Shown here: positions 1-7,701 of the stretch, one piece after another
Numbering within the stretch: the first letter of the stretch is position 1
Layout of the letters: every line of letters begins with the position of its first letter
Source: Desulfobacteraceae bacterium
GTDB taxonomy: Bacteria > Desulfobacterota > Desulfobacteria > Desulfobacterales > Desulfobacteraceae
Direction of reading: 5' to 3'
Length of the DNA stretch: 11,387 nucleotides
Assembly (NCBI GenBank): GCA_022712835.1
Contig: JAFLJU010000150.1
Location: forward strand, 1 to 11,387
Program-made: the position numbers and the translations under genes
Notes under the pieces: model-generated
What the model saw: the letters and a program-made list of their open reading frames with translations, nothing else
Told to the model about the DNA's origin: nothing
The model's database searches: none

Positions 1-1086
1 CAGGATAATCAGGGTGATTTCAATCCAGTCCAGGAAGAACCCCAGGAAAAAAACCATCATCAGGATGACCGAGATGATGCCGTAGGGGCCGAAGGGAAGC
101 CCGGTAAAGGCTGCCGCAATAAATTCATCCCCTCCTAGCTCCCGCAGTACCAGGGCAAAACAGGTGGCCCCCACAAGGATCCCAAAAATATATCCCGTGG
201 TGTTAAAGGTGTTGTAAAGAACTTCTTTGAATATTTTAAAATTCAGACGTTTGTTGGCCAGGGCCAGGAGGATGGCACCCAGGGCGCCGATTCCGCTGGC
301 TTCCGTGGGGGTTGCAAGCCCGGCAAATATGGAGCCCAAAACCGCCAGGATCAAGGCACCTGTGGGGAGGATGGTTTTCAATACCCGCCATACCATGGCA
401 AGCTCCAACGGCTGCCGGTCCTTTGCCAGGGGAGCTGAGCCCGGGAAGAAAAAGGCAAAGATCAAAATATACACCATGTACAAAAACCCCAAAAGAATAC
501 CCGGTAAAAGGGCCCCCATGAACAGATCCCCCACGGACAGGCTCAGCTGGTCTGCCATCATGACCAGCATGATGCTGGGGGGGATGAGAATTCCCAGGGT
601 ACCTGATGCACAGACCGTTCCCACGGCCAGGGGTTTCGAATATCCCTGGTTGAGCATGGCGGGCAGGGACAGGAGGCCCAGCAATACCACGGATGCACCG
701 ATGATACCGGTGGCTGCTGCCAGAAGAATACCGATGAGGGTGACAGAGATGGCCAGCCCCCCCCTCACTTTTCCGAACAGATCCTGCATGGCAATCATCA
801 TCTTTTCGGCAATACCGGACCGGTCCAGCATCAGTCCCATGAAGATAAACATGGGCAGGGCGATGAGTATCCAATTGTATAACACCCTGTACAGCCGGTT
901 GACCACAAGCCCTATGGTCATGTAATCAAGCCCTGTTATGGTGCCGAACATGAGATCGGATCCATACCCGATCAGGGTGAACAGCATGGCCACGCCCCCC
1001 AGAATAAAGGCAATTGGGTAACCTGTGAACAATAGGACGATAAATGTGAGCATCATGGCAAGGACAAGAATACCGCTAGAATCCAT
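1..1086 (-). CDS. dctM: TRAP transporter large permease (DctM-type), 3' end outside window
   Basis: This is the large membrane subunit of a tripartite ATP-independent periplasmic (TRAP) transporter, the sodium-coupled channel through which the bound solute crosses the inner membrane. I read the frame from ATG at 1086 down to base 1: 362 codons without a stop. The family usually has about 425-460 residues, so the C-terminus lies beyond the window. The protein is very hydrophobic with many membrane segments. It shows typical DctM stretches: an N-terminal LFTGYPIAF-like helix, an LPMFIFMG loop, and GTLGILIPPSIM and FAGLATPTEASGIGA segments, the last two being hallmark helical-hairpin regions. 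The start overlaps the end of the small-permease gene by 11 bases, which suggests translational coupling, with AGGA 9 bases upstream. A run of eight C at 757-764 does not break the frame. The family call is firm; the substrate is unknown. Confidence 0.95.
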   Translation of the reverse strand, partial: MDSSGILVLAMMLTFIVLLFTGYPIAFILGGVAMLFTLIGYGSDLMFGTITGLDYMTIGLVVNRLYRVLYNWILIALPMFIFMGLMLDRSGIAEKMMIAMQDLFGKVRGGLAISVTLIGILLAAATGIIGASVVLLGLLSLPAMLNQGYSKPLAVGTVCASGTLGILIPPSIMLVMMADQLSLSVGDLFMGALLPGILLGFLYMVYILIFAFFFPGSAPLAKDRQPLELAMVWRVLKTILPTGALILAVLGSIFAGLATPTEASGIGALGAILLALANKRLNFKIFKEVLYNTFNTTGYIFGILVGATCFALVLRELGGDEFIAAAFTGLPFGPYGIISVILMMVFFLGFFLDWIEITLIIL

Positions 1087-1612
1087 TGGTGTTGTTCCTG
1101 TTTTTTAAACGATTAATTGCCTGTTTGAGCCGGGAGAGGGATCCGATGAACAATAGAAAAAAAGCAATGGGGATAATTGCTTTGATTGCCCATCGGTAGG
1201 AAAGCCCCATGGGGGCGTCAGACCCTTCTCCCACCCTGAAGGATTCGGCAACAAAGGGAAGACTGTGCATGAAAAAAACAAAGATCATGGGCCACAAGAA
1301 ACACAGGGTGCCCATGATTTCAATTTTATCCTTTGTGGGCCTGGAAAATCTTGAATGCAGGATATCCAGGCGGATATGGGAATCCTGCACATAGGCATAG
1401 GACATTCCCAGCATGATGATGACGGCAAAGAGATGCCATTGTACCTCTTCAAGGGCGACAAAGCTTTTTTGAAATACATATCGCAAAATCACCTGGACCA
1501 GTATGGTTACAATGAGAACGGCGTTGAGCCAGGCGGCCGCGTGGCCGATGGCCAATATGATCCGGTTCGGTATACTGGGCCTCCCAGAGGGGGGCCTGAT
1601 GTCATCATTCAT
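1076..1612 (-). CDS. dctQ: TRAP transporter small permease (DctQ-type)
   Basis: This is the four-helix small membrane subunit that pairs with DctM in TRAP transporters. I chose ATG at 1612 (MNDDIRPPSG, 178 residues) because AAAGGA sits about 7 bases before it and it leaves a 19-base gap after the binding-protein gene. The frame is open to an ATG at 1681, but that start would overlap the binding-protein gene by 50 bases. Hydrophobic segments lie at about residues 18-42, 56-76, 98-118 and 141-160. The family signature is visible: an ALEEVQWHLF stretch followed by SYAYVQDSHIRLDIL, matching the W..E and 'H.R.D' pattern of DctQ proteins. It is the middle gene of the operon. Substrate specificity cannot be read from this subunit. 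Confidence 0.93.
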   Translation of the reverse strand: MNDDIRPPSGRPSIPNRIILAIGHAAAWLNAVLIVTILVQVILRYVFQKSFVALEEVQWHLFAVIIMLGMSYAYVQDSHIRLDILHSRFSRPTKDKIEIMGTLCFLWPMIFVFFMHSLPFVAESFRVGEGSDAPMGLSYRWAIKAIIPIAFFLLFIGSLSRLKQAINRLKNRNNTNGF

Positions 1613-1631
1613 GGCTGGGTCCTTTCGTTCG

Positions 1632-2702
1632 TTAGGGTTTTGTCTGTCTGGGCAGAAAACCCAATGATTTCCAATAGGCATAGTCTGCCCGGAATGCGGT
1701 CAGGTCTTTCCATATTTTGTCAAACCCGGGACTTTGGGCAGCCTGTTCTTTTACCACCTCTTCCCAGGTGCTTTCAAATAATCCCAGCATTTCGTCGGAC
1801 CAGTACATGTTGTGGACACCTCTGTTTTCTACGTTTTCCCGGATGGCCGCTCCCTGGATGGCTTCACAATAGGAAAGGGTGTCAACAATGTTGGCCTTGG
1901 TGGCCATTTCAAGCAGGGCCTGCTGGTTTGGGGACATGCTGTTCCAGGTGTCTTTATTGATGAGCAGTTCAAGGATGGTGGCCTGCTGGTGCCATCCCGG
2001 GAAGTAGTTGTATTTTACCACCTTGTAGAATCCCAGCTTCTGGTCAATGGCCGGAAAGGAAAATTCAGTGGCATCAATGACGCCTTTTTCAAGGGCCTGG
2101 AAAATTTCTCCGGCCGGCATCAGGCTGACGGCCACGCCCAGTTTCTGCATAACCTTTCCGCCAAGGCCGAAAAATCTCATTTTAAGCCCTTTCAGGTCTT
2201 CGGGTCCGTTAATCGGTTTTTTGAACCATCCAGAGGTTTCAGGTGAGATAACGGCATAGGGAAGAACTTTTACATTGTAGCCGGCCGTGTCATACATTTC
2301 CTGGTAAAGGGCCATTCCGTTCCCCTTATACAGCCAGGCCAGGTATTCGTCTGCTTCTGGCCCGAAGGGAACTGCAGAAAACAAGGCGGCTTCGGGTATT
2401 GTTCCCTGCCAATATGCGCCTGATCCGAACCCGGCATTGACTTTTCCACTGGATACCGCCCCCAGAATTTCAAAGGGGGGGAGGAGTTTTCCGGGTTCAT
2501 AATACTTGATCCGGATGCTTCCGTTGCTGGCGGCTTTGACTTTTTCTGCAAATGGGGGAATGGTGTCCCCCAGGACCGGCAGGGAGGTGGCAAAACACAG
2601 CGGGGTCTTTAACAATACTTTTTTTTCCTGGGCTTGGGCAACGCTTGACAGGGATAGAATGCAACCTGCGATAAGAATGGATAGAATGACGTGATTTTTC
2701 AT
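1632..2702 (-). CDS. dctP: TRAP transporter periplasmic solute-binding protein (DctP family, TakP-like)
   Basis: The 356-residue periplasmic binding protein captures the solute and hands it to the DctQ/DctM permease. The start at 2702 is well set: AAGGAGGT lies 6 bases upstream. Residues 1-24 form a signal peptide, probably cut after AQA. The middle shows the family core: GLKMRFFGLGGKVMQKLGV at about 173-191 with the conserved substrate-binding arginine R176, then PAGEIFQALEKGVIDATEF at 196-214, then YNYFPGWHQ. These resemble the subgroup containing TakP (2-oxo acid binding) and binding proteins annotated 'mannitol/chloroaromatic'. In TakP a tryptophan follows the ATE glutamate; here it is phenylalanine, so the ligand may differ. 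Residues 11-14 (IAGC) also look like a lipobox, which leaves lipoprotein anchoring possible. It is the first gene of the operon, downstream of a candidate promoter at 2764-2792. Confidence 0.93.
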   Translation of the reverse strand: MKNHVILSILIAGCILSLSSVAQAQEKKVLLKTPLCFATSLPVLGDTIPPFAEKVKAASNGSIRIKYYEPGKLLPPFEILGAVSSGKVNAGFGSGAYWQGTIPEAALFSAVPFGPEADEYLAWLYKGNGMALYQEMYDTAGYNVKVLPYAVISPETSGWFKKPINGPEDLKGLKMRFFGLGGKVMQKLGVAVSLMPAGEIFQALEKGVIDATEFSFPAIDQKLGFYKVVKYNYFPGWHQQATILELLINKDTWNSMSPNQQALLEMATKANIVDTLSYCEAIQGAAIRENVENRGVHNMYWSDEMLGLFESTWEEVVKEQAAQSPGFDKIWKDLTAFRADYAYWKSLGFLPRQTKP

Positions 2703-2745
2703 TGAATACCTCCTTGGTTGATGGTGAAAAACTCAAACTCAAATT

Positions 2746-2773
2746 CTGGTATGTGGTCTGATACTCATACCAG
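2746..2773. promoter_or_regulatory. Inverted repeat over the TRAP operon promoter (candidate operator)
   Basis: CTGGTATG at 2746-2753 and its exact reverse complement CATACCAG at 2766-2773 flank 12 bases. The spacer contains TGGTCTGA, which on the minus strand reads TCAGACCA, identical to one half of the perfect palindrome at 2873-2883. The repeat covers the proposed -10 box and the start-site region of the transporter promoter, the usual place for a repressor site. Binding by the divergent GntR protein is inferred. Confidence 0.55.
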
Positions 2774-2792
2774 TAGCATTGCGCTGTGTCAA
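2764..2792 (-). promoter_or_regulatory. Candidate sigma-70 promoter of the TRAP operon
   Basis: On the minus strand a perfect -35 TTGACA (2787-2792) is followed by a 17-base spacer and TATGAG (2764-2769, 4 of 6 to TATAAT). A TGG just upstream gives an extended -10 look. It lies about 60 bases before the dctP start codon and overlaps the inverted repeat at 2746-2773. Confidence 0.6.
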
Positions 2793-2872
2793 TAAAAAAT
2801 TTTAGGCGTTAAATCAAGTATTTATAAACATTTTTAAAATAAAATTTTTATCATCTTCATTGATATAAGATA

Positions 2873-2883
2873 TGGTCAGACCA
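2873..2883. promoter_or_regulatory. Perfect FadR-type palindrome (candidate GntR operator)
   Basis: TGGTCAGACCA is a perfect 5-1-5 palindrome. It fits the known consensus for the FadR subfamily of GntR regulators (TNGTNNNACNA) and closely resembles E. coli FadR sites. It sits in the divergent intergenic region between dctP and a FadR-subfamily gene, so it is most likely that regulator's own site. A near copy, TTTTCAGACCA (9 of 11), is at 2931-2941. Confidence 0.7.
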
Positions 2884-2930
2884 GAATTGACAATCGGGTT
2901 GACAAACCAGGGTCCAATTGATAGTTGTTC

Positions 2931-2941
2931 TTTTCAGACCA
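2931..2941. promoter_or_regulatory. Second, imperfect copy of the GntR operator
   Basis: TTTTCAGACCA matches the palindrome at 2873-2883 in 9 of 11 positions, with the right half (TCAGACCA) intact. It lies 49 bases upstream of the regulator's start codon, beside a weak promoter candidate (TTGTTC 2925-2930, 16-base spacer, TATATT 2947-2952). This position would suit autoregulation. One half-site of this length could arise by chance. Confidence 0.4.
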
Positions 2942-2990
2942 TTGGATATATTTTCCTATGATTACCATCACATTTTACTGGAGGTGCCCC

Positions 2991-3722
2991 ATGGGAACGG
3001 TGTTTAAGAAAGTGAAACTACAGAAAATCAGTGAAGAGGTGGCATGCCAAATCCGGGATTTGGTTAAGGATGGAAAACTTGCGCCGGGAGAAAAACTGCC
3101 CTCGGAACGGGTCTTTTCGGAAATGCTGGGAGTCGGGCGCTCTTCTCTGCGGGAAGCCATTAATATCCTGGAGACCCAGGGGTTTGTGGAAACCAGAAAA
3201 CGCCGGGGAGTTTATATCTGCAGTCTGGGATCCTCCTTCATTTCCGATCCCCTGCGCCAGATTCTGAAAGAAGACACCAACAAGCTGCTCCAACTCTATG
3301 AAGTCCGAAAAGATATTGAATTGGCATCTGCCTTTGCTGCTGCCGAACATCGTACACCAGGCGATATTGAAAAAATGCACCAGATTTTAGAAAAAATGGA
3401 GGCAGATGCCGAAAAATCAATGCTGGTTCTCTATGATGACCTTGAATTTCACCTGGCCATTGCCCGGTCCGGCCAAAATATTTTCAGAAATCATATCCTT
3501 AAAAATATTTTTGATATTTCCGATGGCCAACTTCAAAATGTCATGGGAATAATGATCGGTGAAAAGATACGTATCATGGGGCTTTTGGAACAACACCAGG
3601 CTATTTTTACTGCCATTGAACAGCAAAATCCTTCCCTGGCACGCACAGCGATGGCCACCCACCTGATCTGGGTGGAAGAACAGTGGAAGCTGCTTTTGCC
3701 TGAAAAAATAATTCACACCTGA
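2991..3722 (+). CDS. GntR-family transcriptional regulator, FadR subfamily (FCD domain)
   Basis: This 243-residue regulator has an N-terminal winged helix (about residues 10-77) and a C-terminal all-helical FCD ligand-binding domain (about 95-232). The DNA-binding part shows the family pattern LPSERVFSEMLGVGRSSLREAINILETQGFVETRKRRGVYI. The FCD domain retains the expected metal or ligand residues: D150 and H154 (DLEFH), H202 (QHQAIF) and H224 (ATHL). I start at ATG 2991 because GGAGG lies 6 bases before it; the frame is open back to 2925 but that 22-residue extension has no such support. The gene diverges from the TRAP operon, and the shared intergenic region holds FadR-type sites. It probably represses the transporter and itself until an organic acid, perhaps the transported solute, binds. 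FCD regulators often respond to carboxylates. The ligand is not identified. Confidence 0.93.
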   Translation: MGTVFKKVKLQKISEEVACQIRDLVKDGKLAPGEKLPSERVFSEMLGVGRSSLREAINILETQGFVETRKRRGVYICSLGSSFISDPLRQILKEDTNKLLQLYEVRKDIELASAFAAAEHRTPGDIEKMHQILEKMEADAEKSMLVLYDDLEFHLAIARSGQNIFRNHILKNIFDISDGQLQNVMGIMIGEKIRIMGLLEQHQAIFTAIEQQNPSLARTAMATHLIWVEEQWKLLLPEKIIHT

Positions 3723-3758
3723 GTTCCAGGGAATGCATGTGCCTGCATCCCCTGGAAC
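3723..3758. terminator. Long hairpin between convergent genes
   Basis: Bases 3723-3737 and 3744-3758 form 15-base inverted arms with one mismatch (A3732 opposite C3749) around a 6-base loop, TGTGCC. The hairpin begins directly after the stop codon of the GntR gene and lies 51 bases past the stop of the convergent radical SAM gene. Its position suggests a shared bidirectional transcription stop. Neither side has a T-run immediately after the stem, so it may instead act as a 3' stability element. Confidence 0.55.
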
Positions 3759-3809
3759 TACATGCCCCTTAGGGTTTGGACAATGACAAGAATTTTTCGG
3801 CCCAAATTT

Positions 3810-5120
3810 TTATTTGATATAATTCTCTTTTGGGGGATTGAAATATCCATGGATCAGGTTGGGAAATTTCCGGGTGAGGTTTTCGATCAGGTTTGCCATG
3901 CCCGTTGGGCGACCACCCTTCTCAGCCATCTCCATGATACGGGTGTAGTGTTTCGGGTCAAAATTTAAGTTTCGCCACTGGATCATATCAACACCATGGG
4001 TACCGATAAATTGGACAAGCGCATCCACTTCTTTTTGTGAATCCGTAAAGCCCGGACAATTTAAGTAATTGATGGAAACAAATTTCCCTTTTTCTTTTGC
4101 AATATCAATGCTTTGGATAACATCTGAAAATTCATAGGACTTGGGCCTGAAATAGGCCTGGTAACAGCTTTTTCGCACCGAGTTCATGCTCACTCTCATG
4201 GAGTCAAGGCCTGCATTGCAAAGGGTTTTTACCGATTCAGGCACACTTGCGTTTGTATTCAGGTTGATGGTGCCCTTGTCTGTTTTTTCTCGAATCATTT
4301 CAATGGCAGGGGCAATGGCCTTTACTGCTGTTAAAGGCTCACCTTCGCATCCCTGGCCAAAACTGACAACCGCTCGTTTGACCCGGAGGATGTGTTCAAG
4401 AGAAACTTGTGCAATTTCCAGGGGACTGGGGGTGAAATGGATGCGATCCTGGCAGGCACATAAATTGTTTTCCGTCTGAAGGGAGATACACCCCATGCAA
4501 TTGGCATTACAAACCAGGGAGGTGGGAAGCGGCGCCTCATACCTCCCCAGAAAAAAATTTTTTCCGGCCGGGCAGCCGTATTCCAGGGCACAGGTTTCAA
4601 GATGGCGCATGAGCCGGTTCTCTGGATATAACTTTTTGATGCGAGTCACTCCCTGTACCACTCCCTCCCGGGGCATTTGCCTTAGATCCTGGCGGGGTTC
4701 CGTGTCCACAAGGATGGCGGCCGAGCGAAAGTCATTTTTCCCAAATCCCACGGCGCCATAGGAAAAAAGGGGCAGGGGATTGTCAATGCCTTCATCATCA
4801 TAGGCACAGACATGTTGGTTCACATATCCCGGAGAATTAAAAATGCCCACGGGATAGATTTTCTCCCCCGGGGCGTAGGGGTTAAATTCCATGGTCTCAA
4901 ATTGGTCGGTTGCCACATTAAACACAATGGGCCTGCGGTGGGGCAGCATCATGAGCTCGCTGCCATGGGGCATGTCACAGGTGGTCATCTTTGTCAGTAT
5001 TGTCAGCGTATCTCCTGACATACCAGCGGCGCCATAGCCCTCCAGTTCAAAAATTTCTCCGTTCTCCGCAGCAACAACCGCCGTGAGAATCTGTTTGTTA
5101 ATATATGCGATGATTTTCAC
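3810..5120 (-). CDS. Radical SAM protein of unknown function
   Basis: This 436-residue protein carries the canonical radical SAM motif CxxxCxxC at C204, C208 and C211 (SLVCNANCMGC), which holds the [4Fe-4S] cluster that cleaves S-adenosylmethionine. It also has a GCEGEP segment at about 258-262 in the place of the SAM-binding GGE motif. The roughly 190-residue N-terminal region matches no domain I recognise. Further cysteines flank the motif: C177 and C183 (CALEYGC) before it, and C221 and C223 (CAC) after it. They might bind an auxiliary cluster. I recall similar 'radical SAM protein' entries in Geobacter-like genomes but know no assigned reaction. The start is GTG at 5120; an in-frame TAG directly precedes it, so no longer form exists, and AAAGGA lies only 3 bases away. 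The gene is alone on its strand, convergent with the GntR gene, with no precursor peptide or obvious substrate gene nearby. Confidence 0.85.
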   Translation of the reverse strand: MKIIAYINKQILTAVVAAENGEIFELEGYGAAGMSGDTLTILTKMTTCDMPHGSELMMLPHRRPIVFNVATDQFETMEFNPYAPGEKIYPVGIFNSPGYVNQHVCAYDDEGIDNPLPLFSYGAVGFGKNDFRSAAILVDTEPRQDLRQMPREGVVQGVTRIKKLYPENRLMRHLETCALEYGCPAGKNFFLGRYEAPLPTSLVCNANCMGCISLQTENNLCACQDRIHFTPSPLEIAQVSLEHILRVKRAVVSFGQGCEGEPLTAVKAIAPAIEMIREKTDKGTINLNTNASVPESVKTLCNAGLDSMRVSMNSVRKSCYQAYFRPKSYEFSDVIQSIDIAKEKGKFVSINYLNCPGFTDSQKEVDALVQFIGTHGVDMIQWRNLNFDPKHYTRIMEMAEKGGRPTGMANLIENLTRKFPNLIHGYFNPPKENYIK

Positions 5121-5138
5121 CTATCCTTTTATATTCAT

Positions 5139-5180
5139 TGATCACAGATCAGATATACCAGAACCAAATTTTATTCTCAA
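5139..5180 (-). promoter_or_regulatory. Candidate promoter and operator of the radical SAM gene
   Basis: On the minus strand TTGAGA (5175-5180, 5 of 6 to the -35 consensus) is followed by 17 bases and TATATC (5152-5157, 4 of 6 to the -10 consensus). Next to it, where transcription would start, is a 13-base inverted repeat: TGATC and GATCA around ACA, at 5139-5151. The predicted leader would be about 25 bases. The repeat could be a regulator site; no regulator is known. Confidence 0.4.
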
Positions 5181-5527
5181 AGAAAAAAGGATCATATCTG
5201 ACAATTGGCTATAGAACCCTTTTTCATTATGTGAATCATAATATCAATTTTTGTAATTTTCATCTTCCATAAGCCTGAGTCCCGAAAGAATCCTTCCTCA
5301 ACTATTAAGACGGAAGAAATAGGATGGAAGAAAAAAAATAGGCGATGGATTTGGGTAAAAGAATTGATTATTTAAATTTTATCTGTTAATAATTTATCTT
5401 ACGAAATGTATCACGAAAAAATCATTAGTAGTTTGTTTTTAAAATTGTAGGAATCGCCCGATGGGTTTATTCATTACGCGACCCGTTGAATTGAATTGCG
5501 ATTTTTTTTAGTTTTGGAGAGAGCCAT
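5181..5527. other. Gene-free AT-rich gap between divergent radical SAM and chemoreceptor genes
   Basis: I found no convincing coding region, RNA gene or riboswitch fold here. Only tiny open frames occur (for example an 11-codon one on the minus strand) and they lack support. The stretch is AT-rich and must hold the chemoreceptor's promoter, but I see no clear -35/-10 pair and no sigma-54 (TGGCAC-N5-TTGC) or flagellar sigma-28 match. The ribosome binding site GGAGAGAG precedes the ATG at 5528. Confidence 0.5.
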
Positions 5528-7636
5528 ATGAAACTGACCATCGGAAAAAAGTTAACCATCTGTTTTTTATCGCTTGCCCTATTGGTCCTTTTGTCAGGAT
5601 TGGTCGGTATTATTGTTTTGAATATGGTTTCGGGGTCTGCCGATACAGTGGCAAAAGAGAAAGTTCCTGTTCAATATACGGTTATGAAAGCCAATACGAT
5701 TGTTGAAACAATAAAAGGAACTATTACAGATTATATAAGTTCGACCAGCGGTCTGGACGAAAAAAACAAAAATCTCACCGACCAACTTGACGAATTTGAT
5801 ATGTGGGTCACAATGTTGAAACTGGGGACTGGTTCTGAAAAATTTAAAAAATCCAATGCTGGCGCTATTTATGAAAAAAACAATCTGACAATCATTGTTC
5901 CCCAGGGCTCAGAATCCCTTTTGGCTAAGGTGGATGCGCTTGCCAAAGAAAGCATCATATTCAGGACCGGCTGCAATGAGCTTGTGTCCGCCCATAACAA
6001 GTTTTTGAGTTATTCTGTCACCCTGGAAGGGAGAAACTATGATTTGCCGTCATTTCTCAGGATTCTCCGGGAAGACCATTTGAGCTGGGTCAAAAGCCTT
6101 CGTGATGTTGTCAATGGGACGAATGTATTTAGAGGTATCACAGACCCCGAAAAGGGTCTTGTTGGGGAATGGATCAATACCTATATGGTCGAGGATAAAG
6201 CCTTAATGAAGCTGGTATCCGTCATGGACAAATATAATAAAAAATTGATGAAGTACGCCGTCACCATAAACTCAAAAGAGACCTATGAACAAAAATCGAA
6301 ATATTTTAGCCGGAGCAAAGGTGCTACTTCCAGGATTGAACAAACCTTTGGAAAGATGCATGCGCATATTAAACCGGTGTATGAAAAACTTGAAGCCACC
6401 AAGCAGGAAAAAACCCAGGCATTAAATCAAGCGGCGGCAAACATAACAAAAAATTTAAATTTGCTGGTTCTGGGTGCTGAAAAAGAGATGGCAGAGGCAA
6501 TGATCTCTTCTGAAAAAATTGAAACCACCGGGACCTCATTTTTGGTTATTCTGACCCTTGCGGCTGTTTTGATTGCCCTCATCCTTGGTATCCTCATCAG
6601 TCGGTATCTGACCAAAAATATCACGGCCCTTGCAAACGTCACCAAAGAGATTGCCGCGGGTAATCTGCAAAAGACCGTGGAGATCAACTCCACGGATGAA
6701 CTTGGCGGTCTTGCCAAGGATACCAATGCCATGACAAAAAATTTAAGGGAAATGATCGGCAAGGTTACAGACTTTACGGTCCAACTCACCCAATCTTCCA
6801 ATGATTTGACAGCCTTGTCCACCTCCATGTCCGATGGTGCATCCAATATGACGGATAAATCAGAAACTGTTTCTGCGGCTGCAGAAGAGATGAGTGCCAA
6901 TATGAACTCGGTCGCTGCCACCTGCGAGCAGGCCGCCACCAATGTCAATACGGTTTCCATTGCGTCCGAGGAGATTAATGCCTCGATTACAGAAATCGGG
7001 ACAAATTCAGCCAAGGGAAGAACCATTACCCAGGAGGCTGTTGACAGAGCAGAAAGTGCCACCCGCAAAGTAAATGAACTGGGAGAATCTGCTGCGCAAA
7101 TAAATAAGGTCACCGAGGTGATTTCCGAGATATCTGGACAGACAAATCTTTTGGCACTCAACGCAACCATTGAGGCTGCCCGGGCCGGGGAAGCCGGGAA
7201 AGGGTTTGCAGTTGTTGCCTCAGAGATAAAGGCCCTGGCGATTCAGACGGCCGAGGCAACCAATGATATTAAAAGTCGCATCAGCAGTATTCAAAACAAT
7301 ACCACTGAAACCATCGCGGAAATTAAAGGGGTCTCCCAGATTATTGAAAGTATTAATCTGATTGTGGAAACTATCGCAACAGCAGTTGAAGAGCAGTCTG
7401 CCACAACCATGGAGATATCCACAAATATGGGTCAGGCATCCCAGGGGCTCCAGGAGGTCAATGAGAATGTGGCCCAGAGCTCGGGTGTGGCCAGTGAAAT
7501 CGCAAAGGATATTGCCAACGTAAATATTTTCAGCAAAGAGCTTTTTACCAGCAGTGATCAAGTCAAACATAATGCCTCAGACCTGAAAACCCTTGCCAAC
7601 GGTTTGCAGGAACTTGTGGATCAATTTAAATTATAG
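5528..7636 (+). CDS. Methyl-accepting chemotaxis protein with degenerate CZB-like periplasmic sensor
   Basis: This 702-residue transmembrane chemoreceptor senses a periplasmic signal and controls the CheA/CheW kinase. It has a first membrane helix at about residues 10-33, a periplasmic region of about 300 residues, a second helix at about 336-358, a HAMP domain at about 359-411, and a cytoplasmic coiled-coil signalling domain. The highly conserved hairpin tip is at about 533-567 ([20 protein letters not shown], with E549 and R552). The periplasmic part contains DHLSW (183-187), then [10 protein letters not shown] (206-215), then KKLMKYA. This spacing matches the zinc-binding CZB-like module I recall from other deltaproteobacterial receptors (DH..W, DPHKCAFGKW, H..HA). 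Here the cysteine is G210 and the later histidines are absent; only H184 remains. There is no C-terminal CheR-binding pentapeptide. The start ATG follows GGAGAGAG. It is probably co-transcribed with the Cache gene 65 bases downstream. Confidence 0.95.
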   Translation: MKLTIGKKLTICFLSLALLVLLSGLVGIIVLNMVSGSADTVAKEKVPVQYTVMKANTIVETIKGTITDYISSTSGLDEKNKNLTDQLDEFDMWVTMLKLGTGSEKFKKSNAGAIYEKNNLTIIVPQGSESLLAKVDALAKESIIFRTGCNELVSAHNKFLSYSVTLEGRNYDLPSFLRILREDHLSWVKSLRDVVNGTNVFRGITDPEKGLVGEWINTYMVEDKALMKLVSVMDKYNKKLMKYAVTINSKETYEQKSKYFSRSKGATSRIEQTFGKMHAHIKPVYEKLEATKQEKTQALNQAAANITKNLNLLVLGAEKEMAEAMISSEKIETTGTSFLVILTLAAVLIALILGILISRYLTKNITALANVTKEIAAGNLQKTVEINSTDELGGLAKDTNAMTKNLREMIGKVTDFTVQLTQSSNDLTALSTSMSDGASNMTDKSETVSAAAEEMSANMNSVAATCEQAATNVNTVSIASEEINASITEIGTNSAKGRTITQEAVDRAESATRKVNELGESAAQINKVTEVISEISGQTNLLALNATIEAARAGEAGKGFAVVASEIKALAIQTAEATNDIKSRISSIQNNTTETIAEIKGVSQIIESINLIVETIATAVEEQSATTMEISTNMGQASQGLQEVNENVAQSSGVASEIAKDIANVNIFSKELFTSSDQVKHNASDLKTLANGLQELVDQFKL

Positions 7637-7701
7637 ACAAGGCTTTATCTGTTTGTATAAGGGAAAAAAGTATCATTTAACGATTTTATAAGGAGGAAGA
7701 C

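Noticed and set aside
227..925. 232-residue plus-strand open frame
   Set aside because: It lies opposite the DctM frame, which carries clear family motifs and membrane helices; the plus-strand translation resembles nothing.
1355..1960. 201-residue plus-strand open frame across the dctQ/dctP junction
   Set aside because: Antisense to two recognised genes, no ribosome binding site and no recognisable domain.
2887..2925. Two TTGACA boxes (2887-2892 and 2899-2904) as -35 elements for the GntR gene
   Set aside because: No reasonable -10 box lies 16-18 bases downstream of either; the best (GATAGT at 2920) needs a 15-base spacer.
5181..5527. Possible riboswitch, small RNA or small precursor peptide gene in the gap
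   Set aside because: No conserved riboswitch core such as a c-di-GMP aptamer is recognisable, pairing is weak, and the small open frames are 8-11 codons without good ribosome binding sites.
6427..7170. Long 247-residue open frame on the minus strand inside the chemoreceptor gene
   Set aside because: It is antisense to the most conserved part of the receptor and has no family resemblance; Ala/Ser/Val-rich composition is what an antisense frame of a coiled coil gives.
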